Under the pieces are notes generated by a model. The model did no database searches. It was not told the DNA's origin and saw only the letters and a program-made list of their open reading frames with translations. From Wyeomyia smithii (taxonomy: Eukaryota > Arthropoda > Insecta > Diptera > Culicidae), in contig NC_073694.1 in the NCBI RefSeq assembly GCF_029784165.1, positions 44,561,639 to 44,625,638 on the forward strand: 64,000 bases of DNA, read 5' to 3'. Within the stretch, counting starts at the first letter, position 1, and the number at the start of each line of letters is the position of its first letter. The translations under genes and the position numbers were made by a program. Positions 1-11,397 of the stretch are shown here, piece after piece.

Positions 1-300
1 TCGTCTGGCACAACTTATTGTGTTTAACTGAATCGTACGCTATCTTGAAGTCTATAAACAGATGGGGTGTCGGCAAGATTTGTTCTTGAAACATTCCGAG
101 TATCAGTCTTAAGATAAACATCTGGTCCGTTGTAGATCATTCCGCTCGAGAACCACACTGGTAGTCACCAACAAACATTTCCTTCAACGGCCTCAGTCTA
201 TGGAGTAGGATGAAATCGATACTGCTTTTTACAGGTAGGGTATGTAAATCCTTCCAACCAGTCCGTAGGTAGTTTCTCCCCGGAACATACCCTCAAGATA
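1..300 (-). pseudogene. RTE-like non-LTR reverse transcriptase fragment
   Basis: Read on the minus strand, one frame gives a stretch with GDYQCGSRAE, then (after one stop) STTDQMF, then HLFIDFKIAYDSV. This is the fingers-palm region and motif A of a non-LTR reverse transcriptase. It matches, motif for motif, the plus-strand fragment starting at 1,391 (HLFVDFKVAYDTV). The frame has at least one stop and the window edge cuts it, so it is a dead piece. Assignment to the RTE-like group follows from the family's general motif style and is not certain. Confidence 0.5.
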
Positions 301-349
301 ATTAGTAGATTTAGTAGATTGCATCGGGCCGGACACGTTCCAAGGATGC

Positions 350-530
350 CGGATGGTAACTCGATTAACAGGCTTCAGCTATTATTTCGGCACTAGAATT
401 AGAGGAGCACAGCATGCACGATGGCTCGATCAGAACGAAAGTGACTTGCGAGTGCTTAGACGCCTGGGATCCTGGCGAGGAACAGCCCAAAACCGAGTAG
501 AATGGAGACTAGTATGTGTATGTGAGCTCT
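350..530 (+). pseudogene. RTE-like retroelement 3' coding end fragment
   Basis: The frame from 353 contains RGAQHARWLDQNESDL and then a segment like AQNRVEWRL. This is the conserved tail after the reverse transcriptase in the same retroelement group. A close relative is read near 31,806-31,915. It lies head to head with the minus-strand reverse transcriptase fragment at 1-300, so at least two insertions or a rearrangement are needed. No intact frame remains. Confidence 0.45.
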
Positions 531-587
531 ATCTCCTCTTTGTGCCAACATTTTTTGTACTGTTTGTGCATGCACAATTCTGTTCAA

Positions 588-790
588 AATGGCGTCGAAG
601 CAAGACGCATTGCGCAAATGCATTGTACCGTTCTAACTGAACCGCCCAGAAATCTTCGCAAAAAGTTCACGGTAAACTATTTCAAATACGAAAACCGGCC
701 GGTCTCGATTGTAATTAATTTCTTGCAAATCTTCACTATAACTTGTCAAAAAGTTTTTATTTCGAACAGTAAATGTGGGGTTGACGATAG
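588..790 (+). pseudogene. Mariner-like transposase N-terminal fragment
   Basis: From the ATG at 588 the frame reads MASKQDALRKCIV; after a stop and a frameshift it continues in another frame with KKFTVNYFKYENRPVS. This resembles the N-terminal DNA-binding part of mosquito mariner-type transposases. No catalytic DDE motif follows. It may belong to the same family as the fragments at 41,880 and 44,470, but these do not overlap it, so the link is inference. Confidence 0.35.
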
Positions 791-1390
791 AAAAATGTAT
801 TAAATGGGAAAATAGGTAACTAGAAGTTATGAAAAATATAATCGACCAACTGTTAATCTTCGGTCAGATGGGTTAAAACAAAAAAAAATCAATTTTAACC
901 TGCTTCGGATCTAGCATCACTTCCGCAAGTATTTTTACCTAGTTAATGAAGTACTTGCGCTCATATCCCTTAGGCGTACCGGTAAGCAACTGTTATATAC
1001 CTGTTTACCTTCCATGAAACCACTGAACTGGATTTGGACTATACTCTGCAAACAGGGATAACAAAGGTTATATCTTAATTATTTGCTATGCAATAAAGAT
1101 GTTTTCCACTTAAACACCGCTAATTGTTATAAAGAGATAAGAGTTGTACTCTCATGACACTCTTTCCGGAAATAATTTCCCAGTCTTCATTTGCTTGAAT
1201 CATTTACAAAATTTTAACTTCAGTTGTATTTGCTAAAATTAACGCTTCGGGCTCTTAACCCAGTAACTACAGTATGTAGATACGCAGCTAACGCCGATAA
1301 CGGCCTTCGAACGCTTCCTAAAAGTGTCCAAAGTCATGCCTTTTGCCTCACGAGTTTACCTTAGATATCCTTAGATCCTAACATGACCAA
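791..1390. other. Unassigned AT-rich stretch
   Basis: No reading frame, RNA gene or clear terminal repeat was recognised here. It separates the mariner-like scrap from the next RTE-like copy. Confidence 0.4.
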
Positions 1391-1775
1391 ATGTTTACCC
1401 TGCGTCAGATCCTCGATAAATTTCGAGAATTTAACCTGCAGACGCACCATCTGTTTGTTGACTTCAAGGTAGCGTACGATACAGTAAAGAGAAATGAGTT
1501 ATGACGAATTCTGGTCGAACATGATTTCCCAACAAAACTAGTTAGGCTGATACGTGTCACCCTTGAAGGCTCTACATCATGCGTCAGGATAGCCGGTGAG
1601 ATATCGGACTCCCTCGTGACGTTAGATGGTATGAAGCAGGGGGACTGGCTGTCAAACTTATTGTTCAACATCGCATTGGAGGGTGCCATACGGAGGGCCG
1701 GCGTGCAAAGAAGCGGCACCATCATTACGAAGTCTCACATGCTTCTTGGTTTTGCGGACGATATCGACATCATTG

Positions 1776-3961
1776 CACAGTGGTACAGAACGACAATTTA
1801 GGCGGACATGAGGTTTCCGACGCGATTTTGTGATTTTACAGCAATACTTTCTATGGAGAAGTTGCTTCTTATATATAGGTCTATATATACACTTGAATGA
1901 AAATTAGGATGGTCTTTAAACCTGCAAAATATAACAACTAAAATTCTTATTTGTGAAAAAAATGTTAAACTATCTTTGGCAAAGATGTAGATCACTTGAT
2001 ATTAAGCAATTTTATAGAAGACTACTTTTTTGTAGCTCTTGAATTGACTGAATTAGAGGAATTGTGCTTAGGGTGGCTCTGAAAAAACAGTTTTTTTGCT
2101 CTATTATTTTTATTTCAAATTTCTCAGTAAAGTTGAGTTCGTACAACTTTTAGAACTTTAAAAGACGCAACTTTTGGTTGCTAAACTTCGAAGATATCTT
2201 TCACGGATGAAGAGTTATTAATGTTTTAATTTTTGAAATACGTTTTTTTCAAAAGTTGATATCTCTGAATGGGGCAAATGAAAACAATATCTTCTGGTTT
2301 CATTTGGAAGAACAATTCGTGTACTTTATCATATGAAAAAATTGGAGATATACTTTTTCTTGAAATTTAATAAAACAAATTTGAATCTGCTAACTTTTGT
2401 CAAAAAAGTAAAAATTTTTCATTTATAGTTTATTTATTTGGTAAAACTACTGTACATATTTTTCGGTAAAGTTATAGAGAAGCTTAGTCAAGATAACTTC
2501 GCACATAAAACCACCTATATCTCTCAAATTGACTGATAGAGTGTAACTTTGCCTGATGGATCCACGGTTTTTCATATATAAATATATATTTATTTCTATA
2601 CTTGCAACCAATTTCTCAGATACAAAAGACAAGTATTTGTCGCAGTGGCACTTCTGCATAATGCTCTCCAGGCAAACAAAAAAAAGTCCCAGCATAGTTC
2701 TTTCTGTTTAGTTTTTAAAACTTCCATTCTGTCGCCAATGGCAACCTTGACATATTACCTATTGAACTTTGCAACATATCTTCACTTTATAAGTTACATC
2801 AGTGTCAGTGGCGTAGCGTGACTAGGGGACACCCGGGGCATAAAATTTTGGGTGTCACCCCCCTAAGTCGCAATAAAAATTATATTACAACCAATAGGAG
2901 AAAATGTATATAATTTTCGTGAGTGTCACCTCTGAAGCATGGTAATTGATTATTATTTTCGCGGATGTCACACTTCTAGAAGTGACACGCATGAAAATAT
3001 TCGAATGGATGTCACCTCATACCGCCTCCTCCGCCACACCACGCTACGCCAGTGATCAGTGTTTTTAGTTTTTAAAACTATAACTTTTAAAAAGAATATA
3101 TGATTACAAGTTCAACACGCATCTAGTGTATAGAGTTAAAAATAAGTTTATATATGAAAAATCGTGGATCCATCAGTCAAAGTTACATTCTATCAGTCAA
3201 TTTGAGAGATATAGGTGGTTTTATGTGCGAAGTGATCTTGACTAAGCTTCTCTATAACTTTACCGAAAAATATGTACAGTAGTTTTACCAAATAAATAAA
3301 CTATAAATGAAAAATTTTTACTTTTTTGACAAAAGTTAGCAGATTCAAATTAGTTTTATTAAATTTCAAGAAAAAGTATATCTCCAATTTTTTCATATGA
3401 TAAAGTACACGAATTGCTCTTCCAAATGAAACCAGAAGATATTGTTTTCATTTGCCCCATTCAGAGATATCAACTTTTGGAAAAAACGTATTTCAAAAAT
3501 TAAAAACCATTAATAACTCTTCACCCGTAGAAGATATCTTCGAAGTTTAGCAACCAAAAGTTGCGTCTTTTAAATTTCTAAAAGTTGTCCGAACTTAACT
3601 TTACTGAGAAATTTGAAATAAAAATAATAGAGCAAAAAAAATGTTTTTTTTTTTCAGAGCCACCCTAAGCAGAATTCCTCTAATTCAGTCAATTCAAGAG
3701 CTACAAAAAAGTAGTCTTCTACAAAATTGCTTAATATCAAGTGATCTACAACTTTGCCAAAGATAGTTCAACATTTTTTTTCACAAATAAGAATTTTAGT
3801 TATTATATTTTGCAGGTTTAAGGACCACCCTAATTTTCATTCAAGTGTGTATATAGACCTATATATAAGAAGCAACTTCTCCATAGGAAGTATTGCTGTA
3901 AAATCACAAAATCGCGTCGAAAACCCCATGTCCGCCTAAATTGTCGTTCTGTACCACTGTG
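1776..3961. mobile_element. Transib-like foldback element with CACAGTG ends
   Basis: The left end reads CACAGTGGTACAGAACGAC and the right end is its exact reverse complement. Both are flanked by the 5-bp duplication CATTG (1,771-1,775 and 3,962-3,966). The two arms, about 1,776-2,590 and 3,140-3,961, are near-identical inverted copies of about 820 bp, so the DNA could fold into a very long hairpin. A CACWRTG-type terminus with a 5-bp target duplication is what is known for Transib transposons. No transposase frame is present, so it would be non-autonomous. It is inserted between the codons for DDIDII and G of a reverse transcriptase. Confidence 0.7.
2806..3054. mobile_element. hAT-type MITE inside the foldback element
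   Basis: The ends read CAGTGGCGTAGCGTG and, reverse-complemented, CACTGGCGTAGCGTG (one mismatch). Both sides carry the 8-bp duplication ATCAGTGT (2,798-2,805 and 3,055-3,062). CAGNG-type ends with an 8-bp duplication are typical of the hAT superfamily. At 249 bp with no coding frame it is a MITE. It sits in the spacer between the two long arms of the surrounding element. Confidence 0.75.
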
Positions 3962-4764
3962 CATTGGTATCAACCGTAGAGCCTTCGGACCTCTCAGGAG
4001 GGAAGCTGCGAGAGTAGGGCTCATCATCAACTCTGCCAAAACGAAATACATGGTGGCTGGTAGAGAGCGTTGTAGTCCAACGGATGTTGGTGCTGAGGTG
4101 GTGTTAGATGGGGAAACTTTTGAAGTAGTCGACGAATTTATTTACCTAGGTACACTAGTGACATGTGACAACGAGGTTAGAAGTGAGATAAAGATGCGGA
4201 TAGCAGCCACAAACAGGGCCTTCTACGGATTGCGTAACCAGCTGAGGTCTCGTAGTCTGCAAACCCGTACTAAACTTGCACTCTACAAAACACTAATTCT
4301 TCCCGTGGCCCTCTACGACCATGAAGCATGGACGTTGAAAGAGGCCGATCGGCAAGCTCTTGGTGTTTTTGAACGGAGGGTTTTGCGTTCAATCCTTGGT
4401 GGCAAACTAGAAAATGGTGTTTGGCGCAGACTCATGAACTATGAAGTGTACCAGGTGTACAAATCGGCGGATATAGTTTTGCGGATAAAACACGGCAGGT
4501 TGCAGTGGGCTGGGCATGTAGCTAGAATGCCGGAAGAACGACCAGCAAAGATTATATTTAGCCGAAATCCCAATAGAGGCCGTCGACTTCGAGGTAGGCC
4601 TCACGTTTGCTGTCGACGAGGATGCCCGCGAAATAGGTGTTAGGGGAGATTGGAGGAAAGCAGCCCAAGACCGAGTAACATGGCGACGTATTCTGAATTC
4701 GGCATTGGATCGATATTCGGTCTGTCGCCGTAAAAGTAAAGTAAAGAAAAGTAAGTATCCTAAC

Positions 4765-4898
4765 ATGTACCCCCAAATGCTGAAGTCCAATGGATTTAAA
4801 TCGGAGGTGCTGATGGAACACGCAAATTTTCGTTGCGCTACCTCTGTATAATCAATGCCACAAGCGCTGGCACTGGATCCTGTAGAAAACCGAAACAT
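4765..4898 (-). pseudogene. Possible mariner/Tc1-type transposase C-terminal scrap
   Basis: A minus-strand frame includes SDLNPLDFSIWGYM, which resembles the stretch around the third catalytic residue in mariner/Tc1-type transposases. Only about 40 residues can be compared, and no other part of such an element was recognised nearby. Confidence 0.3.
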
Positions 4899-4899
4899 C

Positions 4900-5590
4900 T
4901 AAAGCATGCAAATTCCCTCTGAAAAATATGAAGCACTACCTTTATCTCTTACAAGTACACTAGAAACATATGTCACAATCAAAACAAACACAGCTGATTA
5001 ACAAGGTAGACCTCCCGGTGCGAAAAGAGGCACTCGAATGAATGTATCACTTTCACGGTGGCACCCTGTAGTTTGAATAATAGATGTTCCGGGGCAACAA
5101 TAAGAATTCTAGGCCGATCTAGATAGTATAGCCAAGGTGCGAGATAAATATTCGTAATTTCAGTATTTTCCGCAAATTGGCCAAAATAGGAGCTCCATGT
5201 GGTCAATATAGGACTACTATGGCAAAAATAGGAGCCCAAAGATGTATTTTTTTATTTAGAAAATATATATACAAAATGCATAGTTTCAAAAGATCAGCAA
5301 GGTGGCGCTAGCGCAAATGAAGTTTTGAATATTTTGAACTAAATTTATCTCGAAAATTCCTCCACATAGAGAGTTACAATCTGCATTCATGTTGTTCAGG
5401 AAGTCATTGATTTTTGATTGGTGCAAATTTTGTTTCGAAATTCGACTGCGATGCGCGCGGGTGCATGTAGTTTTAAATATTTATAGCTTAATGTACCTTG
5501 TGAATCTGACCACTTAGAATGTTGTTATTTTCAGCAAACTTGTTCAGAAGGTCAAGTGCACCTAATTGGACAATAGTTTAGCTGAGAATT
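4900..5590. other. Unassigned stretch
   Basis: Non-coding as far as can be seen. Short unrelated open frames only; no terminal repeat pair was found. Confidence 0.4.
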
Positions 5591-5700
5591 CTTCTACCCC
5601 ATTTTGGAATTCAAGATGGTGATTTCCAGTTTGTGGAAAACAGCCAAAAATGGCCAAATACTACCCAGAATGAACATTGTCGGAATTATAATGATACTCA
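5590..5700. repeat. Dispersed repeat, copy 1 of 3
   Basis: Contains AATGGCCAAATACTACCCAG and a preceding segment about a gap between two AAACAG-type words. Similar text occurs near 41,460-41,690 and 49,690-49,975, marking a diverged dispersed repeat family of unknown type. Confidence 0.4.
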
Positions 5701-5789
5701 GAATTCGGAACTATGGGGAAAAGATGCTTAATTTTAGGAACACGACTTATTCTTGAGGAGCTATTTAAAAATGCTATTATTTTTGATTA

Positions 5790-6450
5790 CAAATATGTTC
5801 AGGATCAAAACGGTTTGTCCGATCGGTATGACGTCTTCGGCAAAGTTGCAGATAATAATTTTGTTTTTCCGAATAAAAAATATATACTCTAAAAAAAACA
5901 TTTTTTTGAAAAAAAAACTAAAAGAAAAATTTTATGAAATTAATAAAGCTCATTTTTTTAAATTTTTTTTTTAAAAAAACAAGGATCACCTTAATAATGT
6001 ACACTGTCCGAAGAAACCAGAAAACAAAAGTAATAATTACCCATAGAGTGCCCTATTGGAGATTAAAAATCTTTTTACAGCCAAAACGGTTTGTTTGAGG
6101 GGCATAGTGTTTTTGGCAAAGTTGTACATAATAATTTTGTTCTTCCTAAAAAAATGTACCCCGTGAAAAAAAAATTTAAAAATATTTGTTTCATAAAAAA
6201 ATATAATTTTTTTTATTTCCCGGACAGTCCTCAATGTTTAAGTTATCTTTTGTAATTTTTATTAAAAAAATAAGATTATCGAAAAATTAGCTTTTTTAGG
6301 TAACTAATTTTTCAATTTTTCTCCTACCATTTTTTCAAGACAGAAGAAAAAAAATTTAGAGTTATTTTTTAAAAAACGAAATTATTATCTCCAACTGTGC
6401 CGAAGATGCCATATCGATCAAATAAACCATTTTGGCTCTAAGAATATTTA
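5790..6450. repeat. Three diverged copies of a ~85 bp unit
   Basis: Copies start near 5,804 (+) and 6,079 (+), and an inverted copy covers about 6,370-6,440 (-). Shared parts are CAAAACGGTTTGT, GGCAAAGTTG and GATAATAATTTTGTT. The surrounding A/T homopolymer runs and short open frames are by-products of these repeats and not genes. Probably internal parts of an old DNA transposon. Confidence 0.5.
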
Positions 6451-7002
6451 TGATCACCAATACCTTTTCAGAATAGCTTCTCAAAAATGAGTTGCACAAA
6501 ACAATTCTGCAAAAAATGCCGGAAATATTTTTGGAGAATCCATAAGAGAGGGTTTTTTTTTTTGTTATGTGCCTATCCATAGCTAATCTATGATCAAAAT
6601 ACGAAGAATCACATGCAAACTAGAGCTACATAGCGATAAAATTCCGTATTAAATTGTTCATCATCCAGAAGATCGATAGAATTTCGCGCCGAACTGCCTG
6701 CCATCCAGATTGACCTGCTGAACAAGTTTTCTGAAGATTGCAACTTTCTAGGGCGTCGGAAACACGAGATATCTGCTGCAATGTTCAAACTGGATGTTGC
6801 ATTACTCAGGGAAGCGGTTCCAAACTTATGGCGGGTAGTGTATGTGAAATGATCCGATTTTCCCTTTGAACTGATTCAGTTACATATTTTTCGAAGATAG
6901 AAGAGCCCCTATCTTTTATACGTAACATACTATTGCCAAAACCGATGCTTTAACCCTACCAGAACGATTGTTTAAAAAAAATTAGGCTCCATTTCTTTGA
7001 AA
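6451..7002. other. Unassigned AT-rich stretch
   Basis: No gene or defined repeat recognised. Confidence 0.4.
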
Positions 7003-7908
7003 TAGGGGAACTGCTCCATTATTCATCTCATTAAGCCGACATTCACGAAGAATGCACGGAATTACCACCAAATTTTCACGAAATTATTGAACAAATGAGC
7101 TTACGTACTCTTATGGAATCGTTTAGCATTGTATATTTAGTAAAATTAGCTTAATTTATCCTGAATTTCGTAAATCAAACCATTTTTCACAACGCTTCCA
7201 TATCCATCTCAAAACTTGAATCACTGCTCAATTATTCATCTCACAATGCCCCTATATTCATCTCACTGTTAATCATGAATGAATCACATTTTAATGAATG
7301 AACATAGCCGCAGCCCGTCGTAGTAGGTTACCTAGATATCCGAATATCGGCAGAGCTGCATGCCACCACGGGTCGACGTGTGGCGATCGTCGAGGGCGCA
7401 CAATACAGGTGTGACCACTGACAGTACCGAACAGTCCCGGACCAGCAGCGGGAGGTCGCCTAGGGGTGGTGAGCGTCGGACCAGGGACAGTCGACTCCTC
7501 GCAAAAGCCACAATCACCCGGAAGCACCTCTGACGGAGGGAATAGAGCCGCTCCCAACACCCAAAAGCACTTACCCGCCCATCGGGACTGATGCCAGTGA
7601 GGTCCCGATTATGGCAACTGGCAGCGTAGTGAACGGATATGAGCTGGATTTCGGAATGGTACCGCATCCTCGGGCTGGCACCTGCATCGAGCTCCCTTAG
7701 TAAAGTCGTGTGACAACGGCTTGAAATGGCGAGGTGGTACCCGGTGCAGGGGTCTCCGTCCCATAAAACCTGGCAGGCCTTCCAGTACGTTCCGAGTCTA
7801 TTGCCTGGTGGGAATCAGACAGGAGTAGGATCAGATGGTTGTTCCTGACTTGCGCCGGTCGGTGGAGTCATAGTTGCCCATAAGGCGCTATGACTGCTTA
7901 CCCTAGCC

Positions 7909-9414
7909 ATGACCTCACTGCTTCGGCATAGACCACCATGGGACCACATAGGCGACTACTCCACCATGGACAAGGATAGCGGCTGGAAGGGGGACCCATT
8001 GAACATCAAGATGAACACATTCAAAACGAAAGAGACGAGTGCGGAGGGATTACAAAATCCCTTCGCAAGAGGTGGCATCCAGCGGTCTCCGCAGAAGAAA
8101 GCTGAGACGGATGCGGCGAAGTCTGGAGGTGGAAAAACGGCGAATCCGTCGGTGTCCACACCAGACATCTCGGTAGACGGTCCCTTGCTAGTCAAGGCCG
8201 TCGAAAGGTGTATGGACACGCGGCCAAGATTGGCGGCGCTGTCTGAACAACTCGATGCCATAATCGAGTTCTTGGCTAACAGGCGAAACATCGCTGGCGA
8301 CCTGAAGCAGAGCCTCCTCCTGCTTCGGAGCACCATTGATGAAGCCAGAAAGGAGCACGAAGAACTCGTAGCTCGGGTGAAGGCGGCCGAGAAAGCGGCC
8401 AGGACCGGGAGGGCGACTGCATCTAAAGAGGTGCAGACAGACGCCCCCTCGTTCGCGTCGGTCTGCTCCACGGGGCAGGTCGCTAAGCGAACGAGGCAGT
8501 CCCCGGGGGAAACGGCCCCCGGGAACACCAAGAAACGATTGGTCGTGCTACTCCCACGGGAACACACGCCAACCGGTTCAAGGTCCACCGCGGAAAAGGC
8601 ACAGGTGGAGGCTACGGGCAACCCTTGGACTACCGTAGAGGGTAGGAAGCGTCGGGAAGGTGCGACGCGACATGATGGCGGAGCGGCCAGAGGACCAAAA
8701 AAGGTCAATAAGGCGCGGAGTAGGGGTGATGCCCTCATACTCAAGACGGATGGGTCGAAGTACTCAGAAGTCTTGAAGAAGATGAGGGGGGAAACCCAGC
8801 TCAAGGATCTGGGGGCGGATGTGCGGAGTATCCGCCGATCTCGCGAGATGATACTTGAGCTCCGGAAGGACGCCAAGAACAAGGGGGCTACCTACAAAAC
8901 GGTAGCTGAAAAGGTCCTAGGGAAGGAGGTGCAAGTGCGGGCACTCACCTCAGAAGTGACTCTCCAGCTTAAAAACCTGGTCGAAATCACTGAGGGGTGC
9001 GACATTGCACAAGCCCTAAAAGCGAAGTGCGGGGTGGAGGTGACTAAGGAGTCAATCCGCCTCCGCAAAGGTCCGGCGGGGACCCAGATAGCTACCTTCC
9101 GACTACCGTCGGCGGACGCTAACCTGGCCCTGGAAGAGGGCAAGTTGAAGGTCGGCTGGTCTGTATGTCCTCTGGGCATACTTCAGCAACCAGACATTTG
9201 CTTCCGGTGCTTCGAGGGCGGACATAAGTCCTGGACCTGCCAGGGGCCCGATAGGAGCCAGCTGTGCAGGCGATGTGGAGGTGCAGGCCATAAAGCAAAG
9301 GACTGTGGGGAGTCTCCCAAGTGCATGGTATGTTCCGGGAAACGGGACGCCAAACACTTTATGGGAGGCCCCAGGTGCCCAGCCGGTAAGCCGGCTGCGA
9401 AACCACGGGCGTAA
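7909..9414 (+). CDS. R1-type ORF1 (gag-like nucleic-acid-binding protein)
   Basis: A 501-residue intact frame. It is expected to bind element RNA and form ribonucleoprotein particles. Residues about 108-165 are rich in heptad-like Leu/Glu/Lys (coiled-coil-like). The C-terminus has three zinc knuckles: C431-C434-H439-C444, C453-C456-H461-C466, and C472-C475-H483-C490; the last has the longer spacing usual in R1 elements. The first ATG is taken as start; another in-frame ATG occurs at about 7,966, so the true start could be 19 residues later. The stop is followed after two bases by the ORF2 frame. No frameshift or stop is seen, unlike ORF2. Confidence 0.8.
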   Translation: MTSLLRHRPPWDHIGDYSTMDKDSGWKGDPLNIKMNTFKTKETSAEGLQNPFARGGIQRSPQKKAETDAAKSGGGKTANPSVSTPDISVDGPLLVKAVERCMDTRPRLAALSEQLDAIIEFLANRRNIAGDLKQSLLLLRSTIDEARKEHEELVARVKAAEKAARTGRATASKEVQTDAPSFASVCSTGQVAKRTRQSPGETAPGNTKKRLVVLLPREHTPTGSRSTAEKAQVEATGNPWTTVEGRKRREGATRHDGGAARGPKKVNKARSRGDALILKTDGSKYSEVLKKMRGETQLKDLGADVRSIRRSREMILELRKDAKNKGATYKTVAEKVLGKEVQVRALTSEVTLQLKNLVEITEGCDIAQALKAKCGVEVTKESIRLRKGPAGTQIATFRLPSADANLALEEGKLKVGWSVCPLGILQQPDICFRCFEGGHKSWTCQGPDRSQLCRRCGGAGHKAKDCGESPKCMVCSGKRDAKHFMGGPRCPAGKPAAKPRA

Positions 9415-9416
9415 GG

Positions 9417-10992
9417 GTGACGCAACTGAACCTGAACCATTGCTTCGCGGCTCAGCAGCTGCTACATCAAGCAGCCACTGAGTCGTTGTCGGACATCGCC
9501 GTCATATCGGATTCCTACCGCATCCCTCCCGGAAACGGTAACTGGGTTGCGGATAAATCCAGTTTGGCGGCCATATGTACGACGAGCAAGTTCCCGGTTG
9601 AGGTTGTCTCAACCTCAGAAGAAGGGTACGTAGTTGCTAAGGTGAACGGAGTGTTCTACTGCAGTTGCTATGCTCCGCCACGTTGGTCTACCGAAAGGTT
9701 CACCCAGATGGTCGACCTCCTATCCATGGAGCTAACGGGCCTAACGCCGTTGGTGGTGGCGGGCGACTTCAACGCTTGGGCTGTTGAGTGGGGAAGTCGC
9801 TCCACGAACCAGAGGGGCCAGATCCTGTTGGGGGCTTTTGCAAAGCTCAACCTTGATCTGGCCAACGTTGGGAACAAAAGTACATTTAGCAGAAATGGTG
9901 CGGAGTCGATCATCGACGTGACGTTCTCCAGCCCAGGACTGATCAAGAACTGGAGGGTAGACAATGGCTACACTTATAGCGACCACCAGGCGGTCTGTTA
10001 TAGTGTAGACAACAACGAGAGGCGGCAAGCGACGGGTAAAGCCAACACTCCGACCGTTCACGGGTGGAAGACATCGCAGTTTGATGCCGAGGTATTCGAA
10101 GAGGCAATGAGAAGGGAGCGCGAGGGGGGCAGTTGGCTCCGCCTGACTGCTGACCAACTAGTTGCTATGCTATCGCGAGCGTGCGACGCCACCGCCACCG
10201 GTTTACTGGTGGACGGACGCGATAGCCGACCTTCGCAGTGCGTGCCTCCGTGCAAGACGGAGGATGCAGCGTGCGCGAAACGAAGAAGAGAGGACAGAGC
10301 GCCGCGCAGCATTCAGTTCGGCAAGATCGATGCTAAAGAGTGCGATAAAGGCCAGCAAGAGGGCCTGCTTCGATAGGCTATGTGCGAGTGCCAATACAAA
10401 TCCGTGGGGTGACGCCTACAGGATCGTAATGGCCAAGACTAAAGGCGCGCTGGCGCCTGCAGAGCGATCACCAGCGATGCTGGAGCGTATCATCGAGGGA
10501 CTCTTTCCACGCCACGAGCCAAGTCCTTGGCCTCCGGCGGTCGAGTCTCACGTCCGACGTTCCAGTATCTCAGACATAGACCAGAGATGGTCGGCCAACC
10601 TGCCGAGCATACAATCCGTGAGCGACGACAGTCGTGTCGAGGCAGGGGAGGAGGCAAGGGTTACGAATGAGGAACTCATCGTGATCGCCAAATCCCTAAA
10701 GGTGAGCAAGGCACCGGGACCGGATGGTATCCCTAACCTGGCGATCAGGCTGGCGATAAAAACGGCCCCCGGGCTGTTCAGGGCAGTCATGCAGAGGTGC
10801 CTGGATGACTGCCTGGATGACTGGAGCAACATGATGGCTGTGAGCGGGCCTGGCACTACTCCGGACAACCTAGTCCGGAGGATGTGCGACGACCCGGACA
10901 TCTGGAACGCGGTCTGTGCGGCCGCCTCTCAGATTGTTCTGGAGCTGCAACGTGTGTGGCGGGTCAACCACCAACACGCCAGTGGTAGCTAA
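9417..10992 (+). pseudogene. R1-type ORF2: endonuclease present, RT core lost
   Basis: The frame opens with QLNLNHC, the usual start of R1 endonucleases, without an ATG (GTG at 9,417). The endonuclease shows GDFNAW (about residue 115), DVTF and SDH, its expected catalytic motifs. A frameshift near 10,190 moves reading from the frame ending at 10,376 to the one ending at 10,992 (VYWWTDAIADLR). After SKAPGPDGIPNLAIR the polymerase palm, including the catalytic YADD box, is missing. The remaining tail (MCDDPDIWNAVCAAASQ) is the normal C-terminal end. The junction carries a tandem CTGGATGACTG word, suggesting deletion between short direct repeats. Confidence 0.75.
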
Positions 10993-11397
10993 TTACCAGT
11001 CTCCAGGTAGTTAGCTAGGAGGTCATAAGAGTAAAGAGGGTGCCCCGACGTAATACTTAACCGTCGTTCCGGGAAGACCAGGGCTGGAGACTGGAGGGGT
11101 TTTAGTGGGTCGGGACAGGGATCAGTAGGTGCCTAGGCGAGTGTAACTACCCCAGCATCTCTCCCCCAGTCTCATCCCCACACCCTGAGTTCTCTTCTCA
11201 GGTGTCTGTTAGCAGATTTCCCCGCCACCTTAAAAAAAAAAAAAAAAAGATATCCGCTGCAGTTGTTTACGTGAAAAAGTGGTAACCTAGGTAACCACCA
11301 CAGTGCTGTAGATTTATGTCAATTATGTCGGAATAATTCAACATTTTCAGTATGATTTTTTCGTATTAACAGAAACTGATTTGGCAGCTCTTGATTC

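Larger units (their letters stand above)
1391..4755 (+). mobile_element. RTE-like non-LTR element, split by insertion
   Basis: The coding part runs 1,391-1,775 and resumes at 3,967-4,660. The first part contains HLFVDFKVAYDTV (motif A) and FADDIDII (the catalytic DD box); the second starts with the next residue in the same frame and leads to KTKYM, FIYLGTLVTC and the downstream GHVARMPEERP tail. Removing the foldback element plus one 5-bp duplication restores the frame exactly. One stop codon interrupts motif A's downstream helix near 1,500, so the copy was already dead or died later. The end near 4,755 is a short run of GTAAA-type repeats. No endonuclease domain is seen upstream, so the 5' end is missing. 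The clade call is tentative. Confidence 0.65.
7343..11247 (+). mobile_element. R1-clade non-LTR retrotransposon, polymerase core deleted
   Basis: This unit is GC-rich against an AT-rich background. It has a 5' leader (7,343-7,908), a gag-like ORF1, an ORF2 with an APE-type endonuclease, and a 3' untranslated region ending in a run of 17 A. A 9-bp word, AGATATCCG, lies at 7,334-7,342 and immediately after the A run (11,248-11,256) and is a candidate target duplication. ORF2 lacks the central reverse transcriptase, so the copy cannot move itself. The R1 call rests on the triple zinc knuckle in ORF1 and on the endonuclease and pre-RT motifs. Confidence 0.75.

Noticed and set aside
1798..1995. 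Matching small frames at 1,798-1,995 (-) and 3,754-3,939 (+)
   Set aside because: They are the same sequence in the two arms of the palindromic element, not genes.
7956..8882. Minus-strand open frame of 308 residues
   Set aside because: It is antisense to the intact R1 ORF1 in GC-rich DNA; composition alone keeps it open, and no domain was recognised.
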